Assembly: GCF_019192735.1 (NCBI RefSeq)
Contig: NZ_JAHTKP010000006.1
Span: 124,001-188,000 of the forward strand
Source of the DNA: Kitasatospora aureofaciens
GTDB lineage: Bacteria > Actinomycetota > Actinomycetes > Streptomycetales > Streptomycetaceae
DNA length: 64,000 nucleotides
Reading direction: 5' to 3'
In this document: one piece after another, positions 8,555 through 16,652 of the stretch
Position numbering within the stretch: position 1 is the first letter of the stretch
How the letters are laid out: each line of letters starts with the position of its first letter
The notes under the pieces: generated by a model
What the model saw: the letters and a program-made list of their open reading frames with translations, nothing else
Told to the model about the DNA's origin: nothing
Database searches by the model: none
Translations under genes and position numbers: made by a program

Positions 8555-9454
8555 ATGAGTGCCATCGTGATGACCGATCGGATCCGCTCGCTGCGCGCCG
8601 TGGTCTTCGCCGCGCTGTGCGTGGCGCTGGCCGCCGCGGCGCACGTCGGCATGGGCGGGGCCGGGGTGTCGCCGCCGGTGCTGGCCGGCGCGTTCGGCGC
8701 GGTCCTCGCCCTGACCTGGCTGCTCGCCGGGAGGCGGCGGGGCCTCGGGGTGATCAGCGCCTGGATGGTCGCGGCGCAGAGCGCGCTGCACCTGCTCCTC
8801 GAGCGGGCCGGGGCACTCACCCCCGGCAACGGCGGCCTCGGCCGGCTCGCCGGCACCGACTGGACCGCCCTGCTGCTCTGCAACCCGGACCGGGTGCCCA
8901 CCGGACTGTCGCCCGCCGACCTGGCGAGGATGGCCGGACTCGACCCGGATGTCCCGCCCGCCGCCGGCCTGCGCGCCGTGGCGGGCATGCACCACGACAC
9001 GGGGGCGGGGGCGGTCCCGGGGGTCGCTTCGGGCGACAGCTCGGCGATGGACATGGCCGGGACAGCGGGCATGCCCGGAATGTCAGGGATGTCCTCCGCG
9101 TCCGGTGGGAGCGGCGCCTCCGGCCATGCCATGGCAGCCTCCCACGACATGGCGGCGCACGGGATGTCCCCCGGGATGATCGCCGCCCACGTGCTGGCCG
9201 CGCTGGCCTGCGCGCTGCTGCTCTGGCGCGGTGATGCCGCGCTGGTCCGCCTCTTCGAACTCCTCGGGGCACTCGGCTCCGTCGTGGCGGGCGCGCTGCT
9301 GCTCCCACTCCTCGCGCTGTTCGCCCGGCCCTTCGGCTACCGCCCGCCGACCCCGCCCCGGCCTGCCGTCCGCCGGACTCGACTGCCCCGGCAGGTGCTG
9401 CTCACGCACGCCGTCGTACGGCGCGGGCCGCCCGCGCTCGCCCTCGCCTGCTGA
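8555..9454 (+). CDS. integral membrane protein with Met/His-rich loop (possible metal binding)
   Basis: A 299-residue protein from the ATG at 8555; an alternative ATG lies at 8570. It has three N-terminal hydrophobic helices (FAALCVALAAAAHVG, LAGAFGAVLALTWLL, VISAWMVAAQSALHLLL) and two near the C-terminus (MIAAHVLAALACALLL, ALGSVVAGALLLPLLAL). The long loop between them is rich in methionine and histidine (MDMAGTAGMPGMSGM, then HAMAASHDMAAHGM), a pattern common in copper-handling proteins. The C-terminal tail is basic and Pro/Arg-rich. It lies next to an ECF sigma factor and anti-sigma pair, which suggests metal- or stress-responsive control, but both the ligand and the regulation are inferred. 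Confidence 0.7.
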   Translation: MSAIVMTDRIRSLRAVVFAALCVALAAAAHVGMGGAGVSPPVLAGAFGAVLALTWLLAGRRRGLGVISAWMVAAQSALHLLLERAGALTPGNGGLGRLAGTDWTALLLCNPDRVPTGLSPADLARMAGLDPDVPPAAGLRAVAGMHHDTGAGAVPGVASGDSSAMDMAGTAGMPGMSGMSSASGGSGASGHAMAASHDMAAHGMSPGMIAAHVLAALACALLLWRGDAALVRLFELLGALGSVVAGALLLPLLALFARPFGYRPPTPPRPAVRRTRLPRQVLLTHAVVRRGPPALALAC

Positions 9455-9731
9455 CGCGCCCGTCGCCGTACTCCACCCGCCACTCCCGGCCGCTCACCGC
9501 CGCCGGAGGCGCCGCGACGGGCAGGTCGCCCTGCCGTCCGGCCGAGCGTTGCGCCGCCGTGCCGTCAGGGCCCGGGCCTGCGCGCGCTGCCACCCGCTCC
9601 CGGGGCGCGCCGCGCGGAGAACCCACGGACGCCGACGGCGCCGCCCACGGCGGGCGCCGCCCCCAGCCCTTCCCTCAGGACCTTTCATGCCTGACTACGA
9701 CGGCGCACCGGTTCCGGCCGGCGCCACCGTC

Positions 9732-9974
9732 CTACTGCTCCGGGCCTCGCGGCCCTTCGTCTTCCAGCCGGGTCAGCAGACCGGCGGTCCAGTCCGCCGA
9801 CGGGCCGTCGGTGGCGGCCACCCCGACCCGGCCGCGCAGCCGCTCGGCCCGCTCCAGCCAGTCCCGGCAACCCGCGCAGCGTGCGACGTGCTTGTCCAGG
9901 CGGCCGTCCGGAAGCCCAGCCGGCTCGCCGTCCAGGCGGGCGGACAGAGCGGTACGGAACTGCGCGCATCTCAT
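9732..9974 (-). CDS. small zinc-finger anti-sigma factor (ZAS/zf-HC2 type)
   Basis: An 80-residue soluble protein beginning MRCAQFRTALSARLDGE. It has a helix followed by KHVARCAGCRDWLERA, giving H29, C33 and C36 in the H-x3-C-x2-C arrangement of ZAS-type anti-sigma factors; C3 could serve as a further ligand. The fragment ends soon after the zinc domain with no transmembrane segment, so it would act in the cytosol, plausibly as a redox- or metal-sensitive inhibitor. Its start lies about 55 bp from the start of an ECF sigma gene on the opposite strand, its likely partner. The start is the ATG ending at 9974. Confidence 0.78.
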   Translation of the reverse strand: MRCAQFRTALSARLDGEPAGLPDGRLDKHVARCAGCRDWLERAERLRGRVGVAATDGPSADWTAGLLTRLEDEGPRGPEQ

Positions 9975-10029
9975 GCGACCATCGTGCCGCACGGCTTCGA
10001 CGGCGGGACCGGCCGGGTGGGAGGCCGCC

Positions 10030-10593
10030 GTGGATGACGAGCAGCTCACCGCGCTCGCCCTGACCGCCCGCGCGGGCCGGGCGCCCGACGTCGAGGCCTT
10101 CGTGCGCGCCACCCAGCGCGACGTGTGGCGGTTCGTCGCCCACCTGACCGACGTCCAGTCCGCCGACGACCTCGCCCAGGAGACCTTCCTGCGCGCCCTG
10201 CGGGGCCTGCCCGCGTTCGCCGGCCGCTCCTCGGCCCGGACGTGGCTGCTGTCGATCGCCCGGCGGACCGTGATCGACCGGTACCGGACGGCCGCCGCCC
10301 GGCCACGCTGCGCGGCGCTGCCGGACTGGCAGGAAGCCGCCGAACGGCAGAGCACCCAACCGGCGGCCGGCTTCGAGGACGGCATCGCGCTCGGCGACCT
10401 GCTCGACCGGGTACCCGTGCAGCGGCGGGAGGCGTTCGTGCTGACCCAGGTGGTCGGCCTGAGCTACGCCGAGGCCGCCGAGGTGGCGGGCTGCCCGGTC
10501 GGAACCGTCCGGTCCCGGGTCGCCCGGGCCCGGGAGGAGCTGATAGCGAGGCTGCGGGCGGCGGAGAGCGGGGAGCTGGCGGCGGCCTGCTGA
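10030..10593 (+). CDS. ECF-type RNA polymerase sigma factor
   Basis: A 187-residue group IV sigma-70 factor. Region 2 includes RATQRDVWRFVAHLTD and DDLAQETFLRALRGLP (about residues 28-60), with RTWLLSIARRTVIDRYR for region 2.4. Region 4 shows VPVQRREAFVLTQVVGLSYAEAA followed by the helix-turn-helix segment CPVGTVRSRVARAREEL. It should direct core polymerase to a small stress or metal regulon. I start at the GTG at 10030 because the residues before it (Arg/Pro-rich) do not belong to the family and VDDEQLTALALTARAG is a typical N-terminus. The putative partner anti-sigma gene is divergent, which is unusual. Its sequence is SigC-like in style, but that assignment is only a resemblance. Confidence 0.9.
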   Translation: MDDEQLTALALTARAGRAPDVEAFVRATQRDVWRFVAHLTDVQSADDLAQETFLRALRGLPAFAGRSSARTWLLSIARRTVIDRYRTAAARPRCAALPDWQEAAERQSTQPAAGFEDGIALGDLLDRVPVQRREAFVLTQVVGLSYAEAAEVAGCPVGTVRSRVARAREELIARLRAAESGELAAAC

Positions 10594-10619
10594 GAGTTCA
10601 GGCGACGGATGACAGATAA

Positions 10620-10663
10620 CAACTAACAGATTACAGATTTCAACATCTGTCATCTGTTAGTTG
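10620..10663. repeat. second ACAGAT-type inverted repeat, probable terminator
   Basis: Arms 10620-10638 and 10645-10663 are complementary at 18 of 19 positions around a six-base loop and contain the units ACAGAT and ATCTGT seen in the hairpin at 2090-2163. The element follows the stop of the sigma gene by 26 bp and is AT-rich against its surroundings. A further GACAGATAAC half-unit lies just left of the stem. It probably ends transcription of the sigma gene, but the shared sequence motif with the distant copy suggests a dispersed element. Confidence 0.75.
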
Positions 10664-10741
10664 TCAACTGTTCGCCCGGCGGCGCCGATCGGAAAGATTC
10701 CTTCAAGTGTTCGGGAACTGGATCCGCCGCGCCCCCGACTG

Positions 10742-10780
10742 CTGTACCGGACCCCGCCGCCGAGGCGGTGTCCGGTACAG
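10742..10780. promoter_or_regulatory. 17-bp inverted repeat upstream of the MFS gene
   Basis: Arms 10742-10758 and 10764-10780 match at 16 of 17 positions around a five-base centre. The half-site reads CTGTACCGGAC on the left and GTCCGGTACAG on the right. It ends about 20 bp before the MFS start codon and 10 bp before its GGAGG ribosome site, so it would sit in the 5' leader or overlap the promoter. It could be an operator for a TetR-like repressor or an RNA hairpin that hides the ribosome site. No such regulator gene is adjacent. Confidence 0.6.
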
Positions 10781-10799
10781 CGGGGGAACGGAGGACTCC

Positions 10800-12209
10800 A
10801 TGGCAGCGCAACATCGGCCGAGCGCCGGTGGGTTGACGGGACACCGGGCACGCCAGGACAACCAGGACAGCCAGACCGGCCCGGTGGACCGGTGGAGCCT
10901 GGTCGTCGCCGCCGGGCTGCTCTCGTTCGTCGCGATGCTCGACATGAACGTGGTCAACCTGGCGCTCACCGACATCTCGGCCGGCCTGCACGTGTCCGCC
11001 GGGGTCGCCCAGTGGGCCACGCTCGGCTACCAACTCCCCCTGGTCGCTCTGCTGTTGCCAGCCGGGCGGTGGCTGGACCAGGTCGGCACGCGTTCCGCGC
11101 TGCTGCTCGCGGTCGGCTGCTTCGCCACCTGCAGCGTGCTCGCCTCCCTTGCGCCGTGGGCCAGTTGGCTGATCGCGGCCCGCCTTGCGCAAGGGGCCTT
11201 CGGCGCGGTGCTGTTCGTGCTGATGCCGGTGCTCGCCGCCACCGCCGTCCGGCCCGAGCTGCGCGGGCGGGCGATGAGCGTGCCCGCCACGCTCGGCCCG
11301 CTCGGCGCCGTCACCGGGCCGGTGATCGGCGGCCTGCTGCTCGACCACGTCGGGTGGCGGGCGGTCTTCCTGGTGAAGCTGCCGGTCTGCCTGGCCGCCG
11401 TGCTGATCGTGCGGCGGCACGCCCCGCACGCCGGTAAGTTGCGGCTGCCGGACCGCGGTTCACTCGGTGACGCCGCCCTCATCGGCTCCGCCGTCGCCTC
11501 CGTCCTGCTCGCGCTCACCCTCGCACCCCGGGCGCCGCTGTGGCTGTTGCTCGCGCTGCCCGCCGCCCCGCTCGTCCTGGTCTGGCTGCGCCGCCCCGGT
11601 GGGCGGCCGGTCGCCGAGACGCTCCGGGCCGCGGGCACCACCGGCGTCAACGCCTCCGTACTGGCCCTCGCCGCCGGCTTTGCGGCCTGCCAGTACCTCC
11701 TCGTCCAGCACCTGCGCGGCGCGGAGGCCGAGAGCGCCACCGGCACCGCGCTCACCATGCTGGCCTTCCCGCTCGGCATGGTGGTGGCGGGCCGCTTCGG
11801 CGGACGGCTCGCGGACCGCTGGGGCGCCCGGCCGACCGCGCTCACCGGGGCCGCCGTCACCACCCTCGGCCTGCTGTTTCTCGTCCCGCTGGACGGCGCC
11901 TGGTCCAACGGCGACATCGCCTGGCGGCTCGCCCTCGCCGGCGCCGGCATGGGCCTCAACGGCGGCCCCACGCAGGCACTGGTGATGACCGCCTCGCCGC
12001 CCGGGAGGCTGGCCACCACGGGCTCCGCCGTCCAGCTCTCCCGCAGCCTGGGCTTCGCCCTGGGCCCCGCCCTCGCCACCGCCGCCACCCTGGCCGGCGA
12101 CCGCGCGACCACCGGCACCAGAGCCGGCCTCGCCCTGGCGGTCCTCGCCGCCGCGACCGCCGTCGCCCTCCTCGCCCTGCACCACCGCGCCCACCGCGCA
12201 CCGGCGTGA
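10800..12209 (+). CDS. MFS drug exporter (DHA2-like)
   Basis: A 469-residue major facilitator superfamily transporter with 12-14 membrane helices. It has the start motif FVAMLDMNVVNLALTDI in helix 1, PAGRWLDQVGTR in the loop between helices 2 and 3, and PATLGPLGAVTGPVIGGLLLD, the antiporter-type motif C of proton-driven exporters. The second half repeats RFGGRLADRWGARP. Such proteins pump small molecules out of the cell. A GGAGG ribosome site precedes the ATG at 10800, and a 39-bp palindrome lies just upstream. The next two genes, 65 bp and a further 100 bp on, encode a P450 and an isocyanide synthase, so the exporter probably carries their product or confers self-resistance. Confidence 0.88.
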   Translation: MAAQHRPSAGGLTGHRARQDNQDSQTGPVDRWSLVVAAGLLSFVAMLDMNVVNLALTDISAGLHVSAGVAQWATLGYQLPLVALLLPAGRWLDQVGTRSALLLAVGCFATCSVLASLAPWASWLIAARLAQGAFGAVLFVLMPVLAATAVRPELRGRAMSVPATLGPLGAVTGPVIGGLLLDHVGWRAVFLVKLPVCLAAVLIVRRHAPHAGKLRLPDRGSLGDAALIGSAVASVLLALTLAPRAPLWLLLALPAAPLVLVWLRRPGGRPVAETLRAAGTTGVNASVLALAAGFAACQYLLVQHLRGAEAESATGTALTMLAFPLGMVVAGRFGGRLADRWGARPTALTGAAVTTLGLLFLVPLDGAWSNGDIAWRLALAGAGMGLNGGPTQALVMTASPPGRLATTGSAVQLSRSLGFALGPALATAATLAGDRATTGTRAGLALAVLAAATAVALLALHHRAHRAPA

Positions 12210-12273
12210 CGCGGCCGGCCCGCCCGACCGCCCACCACCCTGGAACACCGTACGACCGGAGGAAGCACCGCAG

Positions 12274-13629
12274 ATGACCGACACCGTCCACCAACCGGCG
12301 GCGGGCTGCCCGTTCGGCCACGACCAACAGGCAGACACCGCGCTCCCCGACCCCGTCAAGCTCTACGGGCCGGAGTACAAGAGCGATCCGTACCCCCTGT
12401 ACCGGCGGATGCGCGAGGCCGGTCCGGTCCACCGGGTGGAGTTCCCGAGCGGCATCCACGCCTGGCTGGTCACCGGCTACCGGGCCGCGCACGCGACCCT
12501 CAACGACACCCGGCTCGGCAAGAACCACGCTCTGGGCAACGCGAATTGGCGCCGACTGGCCTCGATCATGCCCGAGCCGCAGCACTCCCAGCTCCAGGTG
12601 CACCTGCTCCACCAGGACCCGCCCAAGCACACCGCGATGCGCCGACTCGTCCTGGACGCCTTCGCGCCCCGCCGGGTGGAGGCCCTGCGCCCGCGCCTGC
12701 AGGAGCTCGCCGACGCCCTGGTCGACGACCTGCTCGCCACCGGCGGCGCCGACCTGGTGGCCGGCTTCGCGGCCCACTTCCCGTTCCGGGTGCTCGCCGA
12801 AGTCATCGGCCTGCCAGCTGAGTTGGCCGTGCGATTCGACCGCGACTGGGGCAAGGTCGTCCAGCCGGTCGGCCCGCTCGACCCGGGCCGGGCGGCGTAC
12901 GAAGGGCGGCTGCGCGGGCTGCAGACGTACATCGCGGACGTCGTCGCCCACAAGCGCGCCCACTACGACCCGGCGCGGGCCGAGGACGACCTGCTGGGGC
13001 GGCTCGTCGCCGCCTGCGATGCGGGCGAGTTGAGCCGCGAGGAACTGGACTCCATGGTGTTCCAGCTGCTGGTCGCCGGCCAGGAGCCGGTCACCAACCA
13101 GATCACCACCATGCTGATCACCCTGCTGCGCCACCCCGACCACCTCGCGCGCCTCAGGGACGGCACGACCGGCGACCACACGGACGGCGACCGCATGGAG
13201 GACCCGGGCCTGCTCGCCCGCGCGGTGGAGGAACTGCTGCGCCACGACGCCGCGTTCGAGCTCACCACCTGGCGGTTCTTCGCCGAGGACAGCGACCTGT
13301 TCGGCACCACCGTCCCCGCCGGCGACTCCGTCATCGTCTCGCTCTGCGCCGCCAACCGCGACGACGAGCAGTTCCCGGACGCCGACCGCCTCGACTTCGA
13401 CCGTACGCCCAACGCCCACCTCGCGTTCGGCCACGGCATCCACTACTGCCCCGGCGCCGCCCTGGCCCGCGCCGAACTCCAGATCGCCATCGGCACGTTG
13501 CTCTCCCGTCTGCCCGGGCTGCGCCCCGCCGGGGCGGAGGCCGCCGGTCTCGATGCGCTCACCTGGATCCCCGCCGTCCTGGCCCGCGGGGTCAACAAGC
13601 TGCCGGTCGCCTACGACAGGCGTGTCTGA
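12274..13629 (+). CDS. cytochrome P450 (isocyanide-cluster oxidase)
   Basis: A complete 451-residue bacterial class I P450. It has the I-helix segment AGQEPVTN at residues 268-275, the K-helix ExxR at E320-R323, and the heme loop FGHGIHYCPG at 385-394 with the cysteine ligand C392. The usual I-helix acid-threonine pair reads Glu-Pro (E271-P272), so the threonine normally used in oxygen activation is displaced; that is seen in some natural-product P450s. A ribosome site GGAGG lies 8-12 bp before the ATG. It sits between an MFS exporter and an isocyanide synthase on the same strand, so it probably tailors the isocyanide product. It needs ferredoxin partners encoded elsewhere. Confidence 0.9.
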   Translation: MTDTVHQPAAGCPFGHDQQADTALPDPVKLYGPEYKSDPYPLYRRMREAGPVHRVEFPSGIHAWLVTGYRAAHATLNDTRLGKNHALGNANWRRLASIMPEPQHSQLQVHLLHQDPPKHTAMRRLVLDAFAPRRVEALRPRLQELADALVDDLLATGGADLVAGFAAHFPFRVLAEVIGLPAELAVRFDRDWGKVVQPVGPLDPGRAAYEGRLRGLQTYIADVVAHKRAHYDPARAEDDLLGRLVAACDAGELSREELDSMVFQLLVAGQEPVTNQITTMLITLLRHPDHLARLRDGTTGDHTDGDRMEDPGLLARAVEELLRHDAAFELTTWRFFAEDSDLFGTTVPAGDSVIVSLCAANRDDEQFPDADRLDFDRTPNAHLAFGHGIHYCPGAALARAELQIAIGTLLSRLPGLRPAGAEAAGLDALTWIPAVLARGVNKLPVAYDRRV

Positions 13630-13729
13630 CCGGCCACGCCATTCCCCGGCCCCCCGGCGCCCCGGCCGCACAACCGGGGCGCGGCTCCGCCTGCCCCGAA
13701 GCCCGTACGACGTTCCGTGGAGGACCACC

Positions 13730-14710
13730 ATGCCGCCCGTCGGCACCGTTTCCACCGTCACCACCGACTCCCAGACCGAGAAATCCGATCAGGCCGGCGA
13801 GAGCACCAGAAGCCTCTCCGCCCGCGTCCTCGGCCTGCTGCTGCCGCACCGTCGCGCGTCCGACCCCGAACTCGACGCGACGCCGGACCACTTCCCGCTC
13901 CAGCTGGAGCAGCTCGCCGACTTCATCGCCGCCGGCGACCCGATCCTGTTCACCCTGCCCGGCTTCCCCTGCAAGTCGCCGAACCCGGCGAAGGTGCTCG
14001 GCCACCTGCCCGACGAGGGCGAGCGCCTGTCGCTCACCTTCCTCAACCGGCTCTGCGAGGAGATCGGCGCCCTCTACGAGCCCGGCGCACAGATCCTGAT
14101 CTGCTCGGACGGGCACATCTTCGGCGACCTGATCAACGTCCCCGACGACCACATCGACGACTACTCCGACGAGTTGGCCGCGATGATCGGGCGCGAGGGC
14201 CTGACCCACCTCGCCACCTACGACCTGCGGGCCGTCCTCGGCGACCTGTCGTTCGACGAGAAGCGGGCCCGGGTGCACGCCCAATATGCGCCGAGCGTCG
14301 AGGAGTTGCGCGAGCAGGTGCTGACGGACGAGGAGACCCTCCGGCTCTACCGGGGCATCACCCGCTTCCTCACCGAGGACACCGTCGGCTTCACCGGCAC
14401 CAGATCCGCCCTGCAGCGCGACTGCCGGCGCCGCGCGTACGGCGTGATCCAGCGCAGCCGGGCCTGGGGCGACCTGATCGCCGAACAGCACCCGCGCTCG
14501 TTCCGGCTGTCCATCCACCCACAGCGGGCGGGGGTGCTGAAGTTCGGCATACGGCTGCTGGAGGCGGCCGACGCGTGGATGACGCCCTGGCACTCCTCGG
14601 TGCTCCACCGGGCGGACGGCCGTTGGGAGTTGCTGCGCAGCCAGGACGCCGCCGAGGTCGGGCGGCTGGTCGAACGCGACGGCCGCCCGAGCCACTACGA
14701 GATCGTCTGA
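13730..14710 (+). CDS. isocyanide synthase (PvcA/IsnA/Dit1 family)
   Basis: A 326-residue member of the pyoverdine/dityrosine biosynthesis family. The hallmark segment LPGFPCKSPNPAKVLG is at residues 76-91, followed by PDEGERLSLTFLNRLC and the second signature ICSDGHIFGDLINV around residues 124-137, then DDYSDEL. Characterised relatives make an isonitrile on the amino group of tyrosine or tryptophan, using ribulose-5-phosphate as the carbon donor. The ATG at 13730 follows a GTGGAGGACC ribosome site. It is the third gene of an MFS-P450-synthase block and ends with a 16-bp convergent overlap against the ABC ATPase gene. The amino acid used and the final product are unknown. Confidence 0.87.
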   Translation: MPPVGTVSTVTTDSQTEKSDQAGESTRSLSARVLGLLLPHRRASDPELDATPDHFPLQLEQLADFIAAGDPILFTLPGFPCKSPNPAKVLGHLPDEGERLSLTFLNRLCEEIGALYEPGAQILICSDGHIFGDLINVPDDHIDDYSDELAAMIGREGLTHLATYDLRAVLGDLSFDEKRARVHAQYAPSVEELREQVLTDEETLRLYRGITRFLTEDTVGFTGTRSALQRDCRRRAYGVIQRSRAWGDLIAEQHPRSFRLSIHPQRAGVLKFGIRLLEAADAWMTPWHSSVLHRADGRWELLRSQDAAEVGRLVERDGRPSHYEIV

Positions 14711-15519
14711 CGGTCGCGGTCGGGCGTCGGTTGCCCGTCGGCGGGGCGTGCGGGCGTGCGGTGGTCGAAGGCGATCAACGGGTCGCCGGTGAGCGGGTGT
14801 TCGACCACCGCCGCCCGCACGCCGAACACCTCGGCCAGCAGCTCGGCGGTGAGCACGTCGCGCGGCGCCCCGGAGGCCACCAGGACGCCCCGATGCAGGA
14901 CGTGCAGGCGGTCGCAGACCGAGGCGGCGGCGTTGAGGTCGTGCAGCGCGACCAGGGTGGTGCGGCGCTGTTCCCGCAGCAGGGCCAGGAGTTCGACCTG
15001 GTGCCGGACGTCCAGGTGGTTGGTCGGCTCGTCCAGCACCAGGACGTCCGGCTGCTGGGCGAGCGCCCGGGCCAGCAGCACCCGCTGGCGTTCGCCGCCG
15101 GACAGCTGGGCGAACCGGCGTCCGGCGGCGTCCGCCATGCCGACCCGTACCAGCGCGTCGGCGACGATCCGGTGGTCCTCGGCGTCGTCGGCGGCGAACG
15201 CCCGCTTGTAGGGGGTGCGTCCCATCGCGACGACCTCGCGGACGGTCAACTCGAAGTCCCCGCCGCGCTCCTGCGGCAGCGCGGCGATGTGCCGGGCGGA
15301 CTGCGCGGGGCTGAGCTCGCCCAACTCCCGTCCGGCCAGCAGCACCCGCCCGGCGCTCGGCCGCAGGTGCCGGTAGACGGTGCGCAGCAGGCTGGACTTG
15401 CCGCTGCCGTTGGGCCCGACCAGTCCGGCGATCTCGCCCTCCTTGGCGACCAGGTGGACGCCGGCCACCACCGTCCGCCCGGCCAGGGCGACGCTCAAGT
15501 CCTTGACGGCGATTCTCAA
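14695..15519 (-). CDS. ABC transporter ATP-binding protein (FecE/BtuD type)
   Basis: A 274-residue ATPase with Walker A GPNGSGKSS near residue 36, the ABC signature LSGGERQRV near residue 140, Walker B VLVLDEPTNHLD near residue 160, and the H-loop ALHD near residue 192. It powers import of iron-siderophores, heme or cobalamin with the permease and binding protein just upstream. The start is a TTG at 15519 that shares TTGA with the permease stop, so translation is coupled; the longer open frame upstream is out-of-frame permease sequence. Its C-terminal tail (about residues 250-274) is Pro/Asp/Arg-rich. It is convergent with the isocyanide synthase gene. Confidence 0.9.
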   Translation of the reverse strand: MRIAVKDLSVALAGRTVVAGVHLVAKEGEIAGLVGPNGSGKSSLLRTVYRHLRPSAGRVLLAGRELGELSPAQSARHIAALPQERGGDFELTVREVVAMGRTPYKRAFAADDAEDHRIVADALVRVGMADAAGRRFAQLSGGERQRVLLARALAQQPDVLVLDEPTNHLDVRHQVELLALLREQRRTTLVALHDLNAAASVCDRLHVLHRGVLVASGAPRDVLTAELLAEVFGVRAAVVEHPLTGDPLIAFDHRTPARPADGQPTPDRDRQTIS

Positions 15520-16649
15520 TTGCGCTCCAGTCGTCGGTCCAGCAGGTAGAGCAGGGTGGGCGCGCCGAGTACGGCGGTGACGACGCCGATCGGCAGCTCC
15601 TGGCCGTCCAGGGCCGTGCGGGCGAGGGTGTCGACGACGACGAGCAGCAGGGCGCCGGTGAGCGCGGACAGCGGCAGCAGGCGCCGGTGGTCGCCGCCGA
15701 CGAGCAGCCGACACACGTGCGGCACCATCAGCCCGACGAAGCCGATCGCTCCGGATACAGCGACCAGCACGCCGGTGAGCACGCTCGTGACGACGAAGAT
15801 CTCGCGGCGCAGCCGGGTAACGTCCACGCCGAGCCCGGCGGCCGTCTCGTCGCCCATCAGCATCGCGTTGAGTCCGCGCGCGCGGGCCTGGAGCAGGGCC
15901 AGTCCGAGCGCCACGGCGGCGGCGGGAACGGCGAGTTGGGCCCAGACGGCGCCGCCGAGGCTGCCCATGAGCCAGAACAGGACACCCCTGGTCTGCTGCT
16001 CGTCGCTGGTCTGGAGAACGAGGTAGCTGGTGATCCCGCCGAGGAACTGGGCGATGCCGATGCCCGCGAGGACCAGCCGCAACGGGGAGAACCCGCCGCC
16101 GCGCCGGGCCAGCAGCCACACCAGGGAGAACGCGCCGAGCGCGCCGGCGAAGGCCGCCAGGGAGACGGTGAGACCGAGCGCGCTGCCGAAGGAGAGGTCG
16201 AGACCGAGGGTGGTACCGAGGACGATGGTGGCGACGGCCCCGAGCGAGGCGCCGGAAGAGATGCCGAGCAGGTAGGGGTCGGCGAGAGGGTTGCGGACGA
16301 GGGCCTGGACGGCGGTGCCGACCAGGCCGAGCCCGGCACCGACGACAGCCGCCAACAGGGCGCGGGGCACGCGCAGTTGCCAGACGATGAGGTCGCGGGT
16401 ACCGGGTTCCTGGGCACGTCCGGTGAGCCGGCGGGCGACCACCGACCAGACCTCGCCGGGCGGCACGTCGACGGCGCCGAGCGAGACGGCCGCGGTCAGC
16501 GCGAGCACCAGGGCGACGGCGAGTCCGGCGGCCAGCGGCCCGGCCCGCAGGGTGCGGGCCGGGCGGGGGCCGGCGGTCCCGTCCGCCTCGGCCGCCGAGG
16601 CAGAGGCTTCGGATCCAGTGGCGGAGGAAGAGGCAGAGGCCGAAGTCAC
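15516..16649 (-). CDS. FecCD/BtuC-family ABC transporter permease
   Basis: A 377-residue membrane protein with about ten hydrophobic helices. It has the family signature region VPRALLAAVVGAGLGLVGTAVQALVRNPLADPYLLG near residues 92-127 and the cytoplasmic coupling helix GVDVTRLRREIF late in the protein. Such homodimeric permeases import iron-siderophore complexes, heme or vitamin B12. The N-terminal 30 residues are a Ser/Ala/Glu-rich soluble tail. It starts 3 bp after the stop of the binding-protein gene and overlaps the ATPase gene by 4 nt, so the three form one operon. Confidence 0.92.
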   Translation of the reverse strand: MTSASASSSATGSEASASAAEADGTAGPRPARTLRAGPLAAGLAVALVLALTAAVSLGAVDVPPGEVWSVVARRLTGRAQEPGTRDLIVWQLRVPRALLAAVVGAGLGLVGTAVQALVRNPLADPYLLGISSGASLGAVATIVLGTTLGLDLSFGSALGLTVSLAAFAGALGAFSLVWLLARRGGGFSPLRLVLAGIGIAQFLGGITSYLVLQTSDEQQTRGVLFWLMGSLGGAVWAQLAVPAAAVALGLALLQARARGLNAMLMGDETAAGLGVDVTRLRREIFVVTSVLTGVLVAVSGAIGFVGLMVPHVCRLLVGGDHRRLLPLSALTGALLLVVVDTLARTALDGQELPIGVVTAVLGAPTLLYLLDRRLERN

Positions 16650-16652
16650 GGT

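Noticed and set aside
9687..10037. Possible plus-strand gene starting at an ATG after CAGGACC
   Set aside because: It lies antisense to the anti-sigma gene, which has an intact zinc motif, and the plus-strand product has no recognisable features.
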